From assembly GCA_017625815.1 (NCBI GenBank), contig JAGAKD010000249.1, positions 1 through 54,564 on the forward strand: a stretch of DNA of 54,564 nt, in the 5' to 3' direction. Of the stretch, positions 33,375 to 41,979 are shown in pieces. The notes below the pieces were generated by a model. The model was given only the letters and a program-made list of their open reading frames with translations, was not told the origin of the DNA and searched no databases. The first letter of the stretch is position 1; every line of letters starts with the position of its first letter. Origin of the DNA: Lachnospiraceae bacterium. GTDB lineage: Bacteria > Bacillota > Clostridia > Lachnospirales > Lachnospiraceae. The position numbers were made by a program, and so were the translations under genes.

Positions 33375-34358
33375 ATGGATACAAATAAGATAAAAGACTT
33401 AATTGATTTAGTGCAGGGAAAAAAAGTATATATTCAAACCCACAATTTTCCTGATCCTGATGCAATATCTAGTGCCTTTGGTATGAAAAAATTTCTTGAA
33501 GCCTATAACATAGAGGCAACTTTATGTTATGTAGGAAGTATTGATAGATATAATACAAGAAAGATGATGGATGCTTTTGGAATAGATATATTTTCCTATG
33601 ATGAGATAGAAGGTATGAATATTGATGACTATATCATACATGTTGATTGTCAGAAACCAAATGCTAATACCACAGATTTGCCAGGAGACGAGGTGGCTTG
33701 TATAGATCATCATCCCGTTTTTATTGAGGCGGATAGCTATAGATATATGGATATAAGAATAGTGGGAGCATGTTCGACTATTGTTGCAGACTATTATTAT
33801 TCTTCTAATACACCTATATCTTCAGATGTGGCTACAGCGTTAGCATATGGGATAAAAATGGATACTGATGACCTTATAAGAGGTACTACAGCACTTGATA
33901 TAGATATGATGTCATATCTGTTTAAGCATGCGGATTGGTGTAAGCTTAACAGTATGTATAATTCTACTATAGAATTTCAGGACCTTAAAGCCTATGGTGC
34001 GGCTATTGAAAATATAGAGGTTTTTGATTATGTTGGATTTTCTTATATACCATTTGAATGTCCTAATTCATTGGTAGCAATTATATCAGATTTTATTTTG
34101 TCATTAGATGTTGTTGATGTTTCAATAGTTTATTCAGTGAATTCAGAAGGAATAAAGTATTCTGTAAGAAGTGAGAGAGTTGATGTTGATGCAGGAAAAC
34201 TTATACATGAAACGTTAAAGGATATAGGCTCTGGTGGCGGACATGCTGCCATGGCTGGAGGTTTTGTGGGGAATGATGAGCTGGCTAAGTTTGGTAGAAA
34301 TTATGATGGCAAACTAAAAGAGCTATTTATGGAAACGCTTAAGGGAATGTTACATTAA
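33375..34358 (+). CDS. DHH/DHHA1 family phosphoesterase (NrnA-like)
   Basis: A 327-residue phosphoesterase of the DHH family. The metal-binding motifs are THNFPDPDA near residues 22-30, HVDCQ near residue 90, and the family DHH in CIDHHP near residue 112. The C-terminal DHHA1 substrate loop reads GSGGGHAAMAGGF. Members degrade nano-RNA, pAp or cyclic dinucleotide products. The THNFPDPDA form (rather than THxNPDGD) may mark a subfamily. Ribosome site GGTGGAGA. It sits between truA and an alarmone synthetase gene. Confidence 0.9.
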   Translation: MDTNKIKDLIDLVQGKKVYIQTHNFPDPDAISSAFGMKKFLEAYNIEATLCYVGSIDRYNTRKMMDAFGIDIFSYDEIEGMNIDDYIIHVDCQKPNANTTDLPGDEVACIDHHPVFIEADSYRYMDIRIVGACSTIVADYYYSSNTPISSDVATALAYGIKMDTDDLIRGTTALDIDMMSYLFKHADWCKLNSMYNSTIEFQDLKAYGAAIENIEVFDYVGFSYIPFECPNSLVAIISDFILSLDVVDVSIVYSVNSEGIKYSVRSERVDVDAGKLIHETLKDIGSGGGHAAMAGGFVGNDELAKFGRNYDGKLKELFMETLKGMLH

Positions 34359-34378
34359 ATTTTAATGAGGTGGTTACA

Positions 34379-35044
34379 ATGAGTACAGAATCAGATATGA
34401 GTATGGAGGTCTTAGTTAATTCTGAGAATCCAGAAGAAATATTTAAAAATATGCAGCCTTTTTTAAATCTTATGATGTACTATGAGTGTGCATTAATGGA
34501 GATTGAAACAAAGCTTCATGTACTAAATAAGGAGTTTGCTCTTCAGCATAAGAGAAATCCCTTTGAATCAATAAAATCAAGACTTAAAAAGCCTATGAGT
34601 ATTGTTGATAAGATGAACAAAAAAGGACTTGAAGTTACTATGGAGAACATTCAGAATAATCTTACAGATATAGCTGGTGTAAGAGTTATATGTTCATTTC
34701 CAGAGGATATCTATGTTCTTTCAGAACTCCTTGCAAAGCAAGATGATATCAAGGTTGTAAATGTTAAGGATTACATACGAAATCCCAAGCCAAACGGATA
34801 CAGAAGCTTGCATTTAATTGTGGAGGTTCCTATTTTCCTTTCAAACGAAAAGAAAATTATGAATGTTGAGGTTCAGTTTAGAACAATTGCTATGGATTTT
34901 TGGGCGAGTCTTGATCATAAGCTCAAATACAAAAAAGACAATTTGAAGCACCCAGAGATTATTGCACAGGAGCTTAAAAAGTGTGCAGACATGAGTGCCG
35001 CAATGGATTACAAAATGCAGGAAATTAGAAATATGCTTGAATAG
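34379..35044 (+). CDS. Small alarmone synthetase (GTP pyrophosphokinase, RelQ/YjbM-like)
   Basis: A 221-residue RelA/SpoT synthetase domain without a hydrolase domain, making (p)ppGpp or related alarmones. Recognised segments are SIKSRLKKP and DIAGVRVICSF (metal and ATP site), NPKPNGYRSLHLIVEVP (the G-loop region), EVQFRTIAMDFWASLDHKLKYKK, and a C-terminal helix for oligomerisation. The start at 34379 follows GAGGTGG 6-8 bases upstream; a GTG at 34370 is less likely. It follows the DHH phosphoesterase by 20 bp. Confidence 0.94.
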   Translation: MSTESDMSMEVLVNSENPEEIFKNMQPFLNLMMYYECALMEIETKLHVLNKEFALQHKRNPFESIKSRLKKPMSIVDKMNKKGLEVTMENIQNNLTDIAGVRVICSFPEDIYVLSELLAKQDDIKVVNVKDYIRNPKPNGYRSLHLIVEVPIFLSNEKKIMNVEVQFRTIAMDFWASLDHKLKYKKDNLKHPEIIAQELKKCADMSAAMDYKMQEIRNMLE

Positions 35045-35059
35045 ATTGGAGATAAGATT

Positions 35060-35626
35060 ATGGCAAAAGAAGTGTGGAAGGCTGGAAATATGCTATATCC
35101 TGTACCTGCGGTGATGGTTACAGTTAGCGATGGAAAAGATAAAGATAATATTATTACAATAGCATGGACAGGAACTATCAATTCTGACCCAGCCATGGTA
35201 TCAATATCAGTAAGAAAGTCTAGATATTCACATGAACTGTTAACAGCTAATGGCGAATTTGTCATCAATCTTGTTACAAGAGATTTAACCTATGCCATGG
35301 ATTACTGTGGAGTTAAATCAGGTAGAGACATGGATAAGTTTGAAGCAATGAAGCTCACTAGAGGGAAAGCTTCAGCTGTAAATGTACCTATTATTGAAGA
35401 GAGTCCGGTTTGTATAGAATGTAAGGTTAAGCAGGTGCTTGAGCTAGGAACACATGATATGTTTATAGCAGAGGTTGTAGCTGTTTTAGCTGATGAAAAA
35501 TATATGGATGAGACAGGACGATTTAACCTTAATAAAGCTGACCTTGTGGCTTATTCCCATGGACAGTATTATACATTGGGTGAAAATATTGGAAAATTTG
35601 GGTATAGTGTTCAAAAGAAAAAATAA
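35060..35626 (+). CDS. Flavin reductase family protein (FMN-binding split barrel)
   Basis: A 188-residue flavin reductase-like split-barrel protein. The N-terminal PVPAVMVTVSDGKDKDNIITIAWTGTIN and SVRKSRYSHELL segments, ending before GEFVINLVTRDL, match the FMN-binding pattern of this family (P-x-P, T-AWT/S, R-x-S-R-x-S). It probably binds FMN and reduces a flavin or an unknown substrate. Ribosome site TTGGAGA. It is 15 bp after the alarmone synthetase gene. Confidence 0.9.
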   Translation: MAKEVWKAGNMLYPVPAVMVTVSDGKDKDNIITIAWTGTINSDPAMVSISVRKSRYSHELLTANGEFVINLVTRDLTYAMDYCGVKSGRDMDKFEAMKLTRGKASAVNVPIIEESPVCIECKVKQVLELGTHDMFIAEVVAVLADEKYMDETGRFNLNKADLVAYSHGQYYTLGENIGKFGYSVQKKK

Positions 35627-35703
35627 TCAAAATGTCATTTTTAAACTTGATAATATTATTGTATGGTCTGCTCCTTGGAAGGTAGAAAAGGAGTATTATA
35701 TAA

Positions 35704-37239
35704 ATGTTTAGCAAAGTTTTAAGCGGTGCCGTCCTAGGTGTGGACGGCACAATTATAGGAGTTGAGGCTGATGTAAGTGACGGTCTACCATCATTTACTA
35801 TGGTCGGTTATCTATCCTCATCTGTAAAGGAAGCCGGCGAACGTGTCAGAACAGCTCTTAAAAATTCGGGTTATCATATGCCACCTAAGCGCATAACAAT
35901 CAATTTATCCCCAGCAGATATGAGAAAAGATGGTTCTTGTTTTGATTTACCTATAGCAGTATCAATACTTAAGTCCATGGGACTTGATTCAGTATTTGAT
36001 ATGGCATCTACCCTTGTTATAGGTGAATTAAGCCTAAATGGAGAGGTTAAGGCTGTAACAGGAGTGTTACCTATGGTTTACCATTGCTTTTCTCAGGGAA
36101 TAAGAAGATGCATAGTACCTATAGATAATGTGGGTGAGGCAGAGTTAGTAGAGAATATGGAGGTGATAGGTGTTTCATCACTGATGGAAACGGTAGAAAT
36201 AATCCAGGGTAATAAAAAACCAGAAAAATGTAAAATTAATAATGATTCAATAAAAAATAGTACCGAATATCACATAGATTTTGCTGATATTAAGGGACAA
36301 GATGTGTTGAAAAGAGGTATGGAAATAGCGGCGGCAGGATTTCACAATGTGCTAATGACAGGTGCAGCAGGAGCAGGGAAATCCATGCTTGCCAAGTGTT
36401 TGCCCACTATTATGCCAACTTTGTCCTTTGAAGAAAGTATAGATGTAACAAAGATATACAGTATAAGTGGTTTATTGGAGGAGAATAGTTCTCTTATAAA
36501 CAGAAGACCCTTTAGAGCACCCCATCACACCATATCAAATTATGCCCTGTGTGGTGGTGGAGTGAATCCAAAGCCAGGTGAAGTAAGTCTTGCTCACAAT
36601 GGAGTGTTGTTTTTAGATGAATTACCAGAGTTTAGTAAAAATGTGTTAGAGGTAATGAGGCAGCCTTTAGAAGATAGAAAAATTACTATATCTAGAGTTA
36701 ATGCTACCTATGTATTTCCTGCAGATTTCATGCTTGTTGCGGCTATGAATCCTTGTCCTTGCGGACATTTTCCAGATATGAAAAAATGTAATTGTACGAT
36801 TAATCAGATAAAAAGATATCAAAGTCGAATTAGTGGTCCTTTGTTAGATAGAATAGATATAAATATGGAAGTAAAACCTATAAAATATCAGGACCTTTTT
36901 CTAGAGGAAAAAAGTGAATGTTCAGAGGAGATTAGAAGTAGAGTGGAGAAGGCCACTGATATTCAAAAATTACGTTATAAAGACGAGGGTATATGTTTTA
37001 ATTCTCAACTAGAGGGTACATTGATAAAAAAATACATTAAATTGGATAACCAGGTGGAAAGTATTCTTGAAGATGCATTTGTAAAGATGAATTTAAGTGC
37101 TAGAGGTACTCATAGAATATTAAAACTTGCAAGAACTATTGCAGATTTAGAAGGCAAAGAAAGAATTGGTGAGATACATATACAAGAAGCAATCTTTTAT
37201 AGAAATAATGGAAATTATAGTGTAAAGGAGGGATTTTAA
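35704..37239 (+). CDS. comM: YifB/ComM family Mg-chelatase-like AAA+ ATPase
   Basis: A 511-residue ComM-like ATPase; ComM is a branch-migration helicase that aids integration of transformed DNA. An N-terminal Lon-protease-like domain (GVDGTIIGVEADVSDGLPSFTMVGY ... RVRTALKNSGY) precedes the AAA+ core with Walker A TGAAGAGKS near residue 218, Walker B VLFLDELPEF and a CPCGHF zinc-like segment. A C-terminal domain (NLSARGTHRILKLARTIADLEG) follows. Ribosome site AAGGAG. Its stop overlaps the dprA start by one base, coupling two DNA-uptake functions. Confidence 0.94.
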   Translation: MFSKVLSGAVLGVDGTIIGVEADVSDGLPSFTMVGYLSSSVKEAGERVRTALKNSGYHMPPKRITINLSPADMRKDGSCFDLPIAVSILKSMGLDSVFDMASTLVIGELSLNGEVKAVTGVLPMVYHCFSQGIRRCIVPIDNVGEAELVENMEVIGVSSLMETVEIIQGNKKPEKCKINNDSIKNSTEYHIDFADIKGQDVLKRGMEIAAAGFHNVLMTGAAGAGKSMLAKCLPTIMPTLSFEESIDVTKIYSISGLLEENSSLINRRPFRAPHHTISNYALCGGGVNPKPGEVSLAHNGVLFLDELPEFSKNVLEVMRQPLEDRKITISRVNATYVFPADFMLVAAMNPCPCGHFPDMKKCNCTINQIKRYQSRISGPLLDRIDINMEVKPIKYQDLFLEEKSECSEEIRSRVEKATDIQKLRYKDEGICFNSQLEGTLIKKYIKLDNQVESILEDAFVKMNLSARGTHRILKLARTIADLEGKERIGEIHIQEAIFYRNNGNYSVKEGF

Positions 37240-38372
37240 TGGAAAAAGCCCTGCTTAACCTATGGTTTAATAATATAGAAGACATAGGAAACATAACAAG
37301 ATTAAGATTACTTAAAAACTTTGGTAATGTAGAAAATATTTATGAAGCAAATAAGAATGTACTAAGCAAGCATTTAACAGATATACAAGTTAATAATTTA
37401 TTACAATCTAAGGAAATATCTAAATCTAAGGAAGAATATGAACGTTTAAAAGAAAGAAATATAAATATAATATATTGGGGGCATAGGAAATACCCTTCTA
37501 AACTATATAACATTTATGATTCACCAACATTACTCTATGTAAAAGGAACAATGAATGATAGCATAAATTCTTATAATTCGAATATAGCTATAGTAGGTTC
37601 AAGAAAACTTAGTGTTTACGGAAGAGAAATAACTGATTATTTTAGCAAGAGACTTGCTACTTCTGAAATTAATATAGTAAGCGGAATGGCAAGAGGTATA
37701 GATAGTATAGCCCATATGTCTGCATTGAAAGCAGGAGGATATACAATTGCTGTGTTGGGGAGCGGAATAAATGTTCCTTATCCACAAGAAAATACTGAGC
37801 TTTACGCTATGATTGAAAAGAAGGGCGTCATAATATCGGAATATGGTCTAGATGTTAAACCTAATCCAGGATATTTTCCAATGAGAAATAGAATAATAAG
37901 TGGATTATCTGATGGTGTTCTTGTTGTAGAAGCAGAGAAAAAAAGTGGTTCACTTATTACCGCAGACTATGCCTTAGAACAGGGAAAACAGGTATATGCT
38001 GTGCCCGGCAGACTATTGGATAAAAATAGTGAAGGAACAAATAATTTGATTAAGGCAGGAGCATATCTTGTTACACATCCTAATGATATTTTAAGTGATA
38101 TAAAAGGTAAAAAGGAGTATAGTCAAATGTCATTCAACCTAGAACAGCCAGAAATTACCATTCAAGAGGAAAAAGATATGGTAAACAAAAATTTCCTTGC
38201 ACCTATAGAAAAAATAGTGTATAGTTGTCTGAGTTTAGAGCCCAAATACATAGATGATATTATTCAACATACTGGTATGGGGGTAACAAAGACCATTAGT
38301 ACGTTATTTACTATGGAAGAAAAAGGATTGATAAAACAACCTTTAAAAGGATATTATATTATTTCGATTTAA
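37239..38372 (+). CDS. dprA: DNA-processing protein DprA
   Basis: A 377-residue DprA/Smf, which loads RecA onto incoming single-stranded DNA. The Rossmann core has IAIVGSRKLSVYGREI near residues 113-128, SGMARGIDSIAHMSAL, AVLGSGINVPYPQEN, and EYGLDVKPNPGYFPMRNRIISGLSDGVLVVEA. A C-terminal winged-helix domain (EKIVYSCLSLEPKYIDDIIQHTGM) completes it. It overlaps comM by one base. No other competence gene is in the window, so functional competence is only a possibility. Confidence 0.94.
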   Translation: MEKALLNLWFNNIEDIGNITRLRLLKNFGNVENIYEANKNVLSKHLTDIQVNNLLQSKEISKSKEEYERLKERNINIIYWGHRKYPSKLYNIYDSPTLLYVKGTMNDSINSYNSNIAIVGSRKLSVYGREITDYFSKRLATSEINIVSGMARGIDSIAHMSALKAGGYTIAVLGSGINVPYPQENTELYAMIEKKGVIISEYGLDVKPNPGYFPMRNRIISGLSDGVLVVEAEKKSGSLITADYALEQGKQVYAVPGRLLDKNSEGTNNLIKAGAYLVTHPNDILSDIKGKKEYSQMSFNLEQPEITIQEEKDMVNKNFLAPIEKIVYSCLSLEPKYIDDIIQHTGMGVTKTISTLFTMEEKGLIKQPLKGYYIISI

Positions 38373-38409
38373 GTATTGGTGTTACAGGTTATAGAAGGAG
38401 TAGGAACTT

Positions 38410-38781
38410 ATGGCAAAAAATCTTGTGATTGTTGAGTCACCAGCCAAGGCAAAAACAATAAAGAAATTCTTAGGCGCAAATTATGAGGTCATCGCATCTA
38501 ATGGACATGTAAGAGATCTGCCTAAGAGTACAATGGGTATAGATATAGCTAACGATTATGAGCCAAAGTATATCACAATTAGGGGTAAAGGTGATTTATT
38601 GGCAGAGCTTAGAAAAGCGGTAAAGAAAGCAGATAAAATATATCTTGCAACGGACCCTGATCGCGAGGGTGAAGCTATATCATATCATTTATCAGTGGCT
38701 CTTAAGTTAGAAAATAAAAAGTACAAGAGAATCACTTTCAACGAAATAACAAAGAATGACATAAAATCTTCATTAAAATAA
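38410..38781 (+). CDS. topA: Topoisomerase I N-terminal piece (TOPRIM domain)
   Basis: A 123-residue piece holding nearly the whole TOPRIM domain: [18 protein letters not shown] at residues about 5-22, SNGHVRDLP, and the metal-binding [15 protein letters not shown] around residues 84-98. It begins at a good AGAAGGAG ribosome site, 37 bp after dprA. Alone it lacks the active-site tyrosine and cannot cut DNA. Confidence 0.85.
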   Translation: MAKNLVIVESPAKAKTIKKFLGANYEVIASNGHVRDLPKSTMGIDIANDYEPKYITIRGKGDLLAELRKAVKKADKIYLATDPDREGEAISYHLSVALKLENKKYKRITFNEITKNDIKSSLK

Positions 38782-38796
38782 GCAAGAGAAATAGAT

Positions 38797-40452
38797 ATGA
38801 ATCTTGTTGATGCTCAGCAGGCAAGACGCGCCCTAGATAGAATTGTTGGATATTCTATCAGTCCATTACTCTGGGAAAAAATTAAGAGGGGTCTTAGTGC
38901 AGGTAGAGTTCAGTCTGTTGCATTAAAGCTCATCTGTGATAGAGAAGAGGAAATTAACTCCTTTATACCAGAGGAATACTGGAGTTATGAAGTTATGCTT
39001 GGAGGTAAATCAGACCTTAAGCCTATATGCTTCAAATATTCAAAAGATAGAATAAGTAAAGAAGAGTTAGATAAAGTTGTAGCTGGTATCAATAAGGCTG
39101 ATTTTGTTATCGATAATATAAAAACAACAGAAAAAATTAAAAAGGCACCAGTTCCGTTTACAACAAGTACACTTCAGCAGGAGGCTGGAAAAAAGCTTAA
39201 CTTTGCAACAAGTAAGACAATGCGAGTTGCTCAGCAGTTATACGAAGGTGTGGATTTGAAGGGCTACGGTACTGTGGGTCTTATATCATATCTTAGAACA
39301 GACTCTATTAGAATTTCGGAAGAGGCTGATAAGAATGCAAAGGCTTATATTGGCAAAGCATTTGGAGAAGAGTATGTAAGTGATGTTACAGTTGCTACCA
39401 CTGGTAAAAAAATACAGGATGCTCACGAGGCAATACGACCTACTAATGTGGAGCTAACACCAGCCAAATTAAAAGATTTGCTTCCTAGAGATTTGTTTAG
39501 ATTATATCAGTTGATTTACAATAGATTTCTTGCTAGCAGAATGAAACCTGCTGTGTATGAGGTGACTACAGCCACAGCTGTAGCTAACGGATACAAATTT
39601 AAATCTTCATCAACAAAGGTTGCCTTTGAAGGATTTTTGTCAGTTTATAATCCTGATGATGAGAAGGATGTAAAAGTTAAGCTTGGTAATATTAAAGAGG
39701 GAGATGTGCTTTCAGTAAAGGAGCAAACTCCAAAGCAGCATTTTACTCAGCCACCAGCACATTTTACAGAATCATTACTTGTTAAGACTATGGAGGAGCT
39801 TGGTATTGGTAGACCTTCAACATATGCACCAACTATAACAACAATTATCAACAGACGCTATGTTATAAAAGAAAATAAGAATCTTTATGTAACAGAGCTT
39901 GGAGAGGCCGTAAATCAGATTATGACAAAGGCATTTTCTGTTATCGTTGATACTAATTTTACTGCAAATATAGAGATGCTTCTTGATAAGATAGAAGAGG
40001 GAGAAATTAACTGGAAGGTAGTTATAAGAAATTTCTATCCGGATTTGGCTGATGCTATAGAAAATGCATCTAAGGAGCTTGAAAACATCAAGATAGAGGA
40101 TGAGGTATCTGATGTAGAATGTGACGTTTGTGGTAAGATGATGGTTATAAAGTATGGCCCACATGGTAAATTCCTTGCTTGTCCAGGATTTCCTGATTGC
40201 CGAAATACTAAACCATATTACGAGAAAATTGATGTTCCTTGTCCAAATTGTGGTAAAGATATTGTTCTTAGAAAAACCAAAAAAGGTAGAAGATATTTTG
40301 GTTGCATAGATAATCCAGAATGTGATTTTATGTCTTGGACTAAGCCGTCAGATAAAAAATGTCCTGAATGTGGAACATATATGGTCGAAAAAGGAAATCG
40401 CCTATTGTGCTCTAATGAGGGCTGTGGATATACCTGTGAAAATAAGAAATAA
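38797..40452 (+). CDS. topA: Topoisomerase I catalytic and zinc-finger piece
   Basis: A 551-residue piece beginning at an ATG 15 bases after the TAA, at MNLVDAQQARRALDR. It contains the catalytic Tyr165 in LISYLRTDSIR, the PPAHFTESLLVKTMEELGIGRPSTYA region, and three C-terminal Cys4 zinc-ribbon repeats (CDVCGKMM ... CPNCGKDI ... CPECGTYM). The upstream AGAGAA is a weak ribosome site; close stop-start spacing would allow reinitiation. It could act only with the TOPRIM piece supplied in trans. Confidence 0.85.
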   Translation: MNLVDAQQARRALDRIVGYSISPLLWEKIKRGLSAGRVQSVALKLICDREEEINSFIPEEYWSYEVMLGGKSDLKPICFKYSKDRISKEELDKVVAGINKADFVIDNIKTTEKIKKAPVPFTTSTLQQEAGKKLNFATSKTMRVAQQLYEGVDLKGYGTVGLISYLRTDSIRISEEADKNAKAYIGKAFGEEYVSDVTVATTGKKIQDAHEAIRPTNVELTPAKLKDLLPRDLFRLYQLIYNRFLASRMKPAVYEVTTATAVANGYKFKSSSTKVAFEGFLSVYNPDDEKDVKVKLGNIKEGDVLSVKEQTPKQHFTQPPAHFTESLLVKTMEELGIGRPSTYAPTITTIINRRYVIKENKNLYVTELGEAVNQIMTKAFSVIVDTNFTANIEMLLDKIEEGEINWKVVIRNFYPDLADAIENASKELENIKIEDEVSDVECDVCGKMMVIKYGPHGKFLACPGFPDCRNTKPYYEKIDVPCPNCGKDIVLRKTKKGRRYFGCIDNPECDFMSWTKPSDKKCPECGTYMVEKGNRLLCSNEGCGYTCENKK

Positions 40453-40511
40453 TAAATATTTTGTGGTATTTTAATGTTTTTGTTGCTCTTGGCCACAAAA
40501 TATGGTAGGAT

Positions 40512-40558
40512 AGTTATCGTACAAACAATGGTGAATAATGTTTGTACGATAACTTTTT
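40512..40558 (+). terminator. Strong intrinsic terminator after topA
   Basis: A perfect 15-bp stem, AGTTATCGTACAAAC (40512-40526) with GTTTGTACGATAACT (40540-40554), has a 13-base loop and is followed by a T-run. It ends the comM-dprA-topA transcript. The 285-bp gap up to flgB otherwise holds AT-rich DNA with several TATAAT-like strings and two small hairpins (one at 40638-40652). Confidence 0.92.
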
Positions 40559-40679
40559 GGTTATAATATGTTAGATAAAGTTTTATAATAAAAATGACGA
40601 TATAATTATACAACATATTGATATACATAATTAAATATTCCTGAAAAAGGAAGTTCGGGGTTTACTATGTATTTATGAC

Positions 40680-40713
40680 AAAAGGATTTGTGAGTTTACT
40701 CATGAGTTCTTTT
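40680..40713 (+). other. Leader stem-loop before flgB
   Basis: Bases 40680-40694 and 40699-40713 can form a 15-bp RNA stem, including several G-U pairs, closed by a TTTA loop. It ends 11 bases before the AGGAGG of flgB. The T-run after the stem is short, so a weak attenuator or a stability element are both possible. No c-di-GMP riboswitch core was recognised. Confidence 0.5.
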
Positions 40714-40737
40714 AGTGCGTAAAAAGGAGGAATTTAG

Positions 40738-41139
40738 ATGATAACATCCAATATTTACAACTATGTTAATATTCTTGATAAGGCAGCTGATGCGGCTAAT
40801 CTTCGTAATGAGCTTATCAGTAATAACATAGCTAACGTTGATACCCCGAACTATAAGAGAAAGGATATTAACTTCGAGTCCATTTTGCAGGCGGAGCTTG
40901 CAGGTGGAACAGATAGTTTGTATGACAGAGTGGTGGAAGCCAACAAGGATTTAACTGTTTTAGATCCGCAGATATATACAGATAATGCCAATCTTTCGTA
41001 CAGATTAGATGGTAACAATGTTGATATTGCTACTGAGGAAGCGTATCTTGCTGAGAATCAGATTAAGTATCAGGCTTTGGTAGATTTGATGAATCAAGAA
41101 TTTTCAAGATACAAGACAGTGCTCAATACTAACTCATAG
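40738..41139 (+). CDS. flgB: Flagellar basal-body rod protein FlgB
   Basis: A 133-residue proximal rod protein and first gene of the flagellar operon. It carries the family N-terminal ISNNIANVDTPNYKRKDI signature near residues 30-47 and the C-terminal helix QIKYQALVDLMNQEFSRYKTVL. It has no signal peptide, as it leaves through the flagellar export gate. AAAGGAGG lies 7 bases before the ATG. flgC follows after 24 bp. Confidence 0.96.
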   Translation: MITSNIYNYVNILDKAADAANLRNELISNNIANVDTPNYKRKDINFESILQAELAGGTDSLYDRVVEANKDLTVLDPQIYTDNANLSYRLDGNNVDIATEEAYLAENQIKYQALVDLMNQEFSRYKTVLNTNS

Positions 41140-41163
41140 TGATAGTGAGTAAGGAGGAATATT

Positions 41164-41601
41164 ATGGGAGTTTTTTCAGCTATGAATGTTGCTGCTACAG
41201 GCATGACAGCACAGCAGCTTCGTATGGATACAATTGCAGAGAATATCGCTAATGCCAGTACAACAAGAACTGAAAATGGCGAAGCATATAGACGTAAGAT
41301 GGTTGTCTTTACAGAGAAGGACACAACATCATTTGACAATATTTTGAATGGATATATGACCTATTATCAGCCTAATGGCGTGAAGGTGACTAACATTGTT
41401 GAGGATCAGTCAGATTTAAGACTTGTTTACGAACCGGATAATCCAGACGCTAATGAAGAGGGCTATGTTGAATATCCTAATGTTGACACAGTTACTGAGA
41501 TGACAAACCTCATTGGTTCAAGTAGGTCGTATGAGGCAGCTGTTACCTCTTTTAACGCATCAAAGAGTATGGCCATGAAGGGCTTAGAATTATTTGGTTA
41601 A
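41164..41601 (+). CDS. flgC: Flagellar basal-body rod protein FlgC
   Basis: A 145-residue rod protein. The N-terminal MNVAATGMTAQQLRMDTIAENIANAST pattern and the C-terminal EMTNLIGSSRSYEAAVTSFNASKSM match FlgC. AAGGAGG ribosome site. Third-position and start signals are like those of flgB; fliE follows after 15 bp. Confidence 0.96.
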   Translation: MGVFSAMNVAATGMTAQQLRMDTIAENIANASTTRTENGEAYRRKMVVFTEKDTTSFDNILNGYMTYYQPNGVKVTNIVEDQSDLRLVYEPDNPDANEEGYVEYPNVDTVTEMTNLIGSSRSYEAAVTSFNASKSMAMKGLELFG

Positions 41602-41616
41602 TAGGAGTGGTTAATT

Positions 41617-41955
41617 ATGTCAGTTACACCAGTATCCATATATGATGTGGATTTTCCAAGCATTACAAGCTTGCAAAATACTAACAAAACTGTTCAGACT
41701 GGGCAGACAGCAAAAACAGAGGGAACAGCATCTTTTGATACGATATTGAATGCGGCTGTGGATATGTATAAGGAGGCTGATGCTCTCCAAAAGACAGCAG
41801 AGGAAGCAGAGATTAGCTTTGCGCTTGGCTATACAGACAGTATTCATGATTTGGCTGTAGCACAGCAGAAGGCTAATATTTCCCTTCAATATACAGTTAA
41901 GGTAACTAATGCAGTTGTATCTGCATACAAAGAGCTTATGAATATGCAATTATAA
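41617..41955 (+). CDS. fliE: Flagellar hook-basal body complex protein FliE
   Basis: A 112-residue FliE, which joins the MS ring to the rod. The C-terminal half is diagnostic: SFALGYTDSIHDLAVAQQKANISLQYTVKV followed by VSAYKELMNMQL. The N-terminal 40 residues are Thr-rich and variable, as usual. AGGAGTGG ribosome site; fliF follows after 24 bp. Confidence 0.96.
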   Translation: MSVTPVSIYDVDFPSITSLQNTNKTVQTGQTAKTEGTASFDTILNAAVDMYKEADALQKTAEEAEISFALGYTDSIHDLAVAQQKANISLQYTVKVTNAVVSAYKELMNMQL

Positions 41956-41979
41956 TTTAGGAGTTAATCGGAGGCACTT

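Larger units (their letters stand above)
38410..40452 (+). pseudogene. topA: topA interrupted by an in-frame stop codon
   Basis: The whole region 38410-40452 reads as one DNA topoisomerase I in a single frame, except for a TAA at 38779-38781. On both sides the family sequence continues without loss: [14 protein letters not shown] before the stop, AREIDMNLVDAQQARR after it. No frameshift or deletion is present, so a single substitution (for example from AAA, CAA or GAA) explains it. topA is normally essential, so the choices are sequencing error, recent mutation, readthrough, or a working two-piece enzyme. The separate pieces are given below. Confidence 0.8.

Noticed and set aside
38410..40452. 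topA break as a frameshift or as two unrelated genes
   Set aside because: Both parts are in the same frame (offset 387 = 129 codons) and continue the family alignment without a gap, so it is a single nonsense codon.
40453..40737. Sigma-D promoter or c-di-GMP riboswitch before flgB
   Set aside because: TAAA strings occur, but no GCCGATAA-like -10 lies at the right distance, and no GEMM riboswitch core is recognisable.
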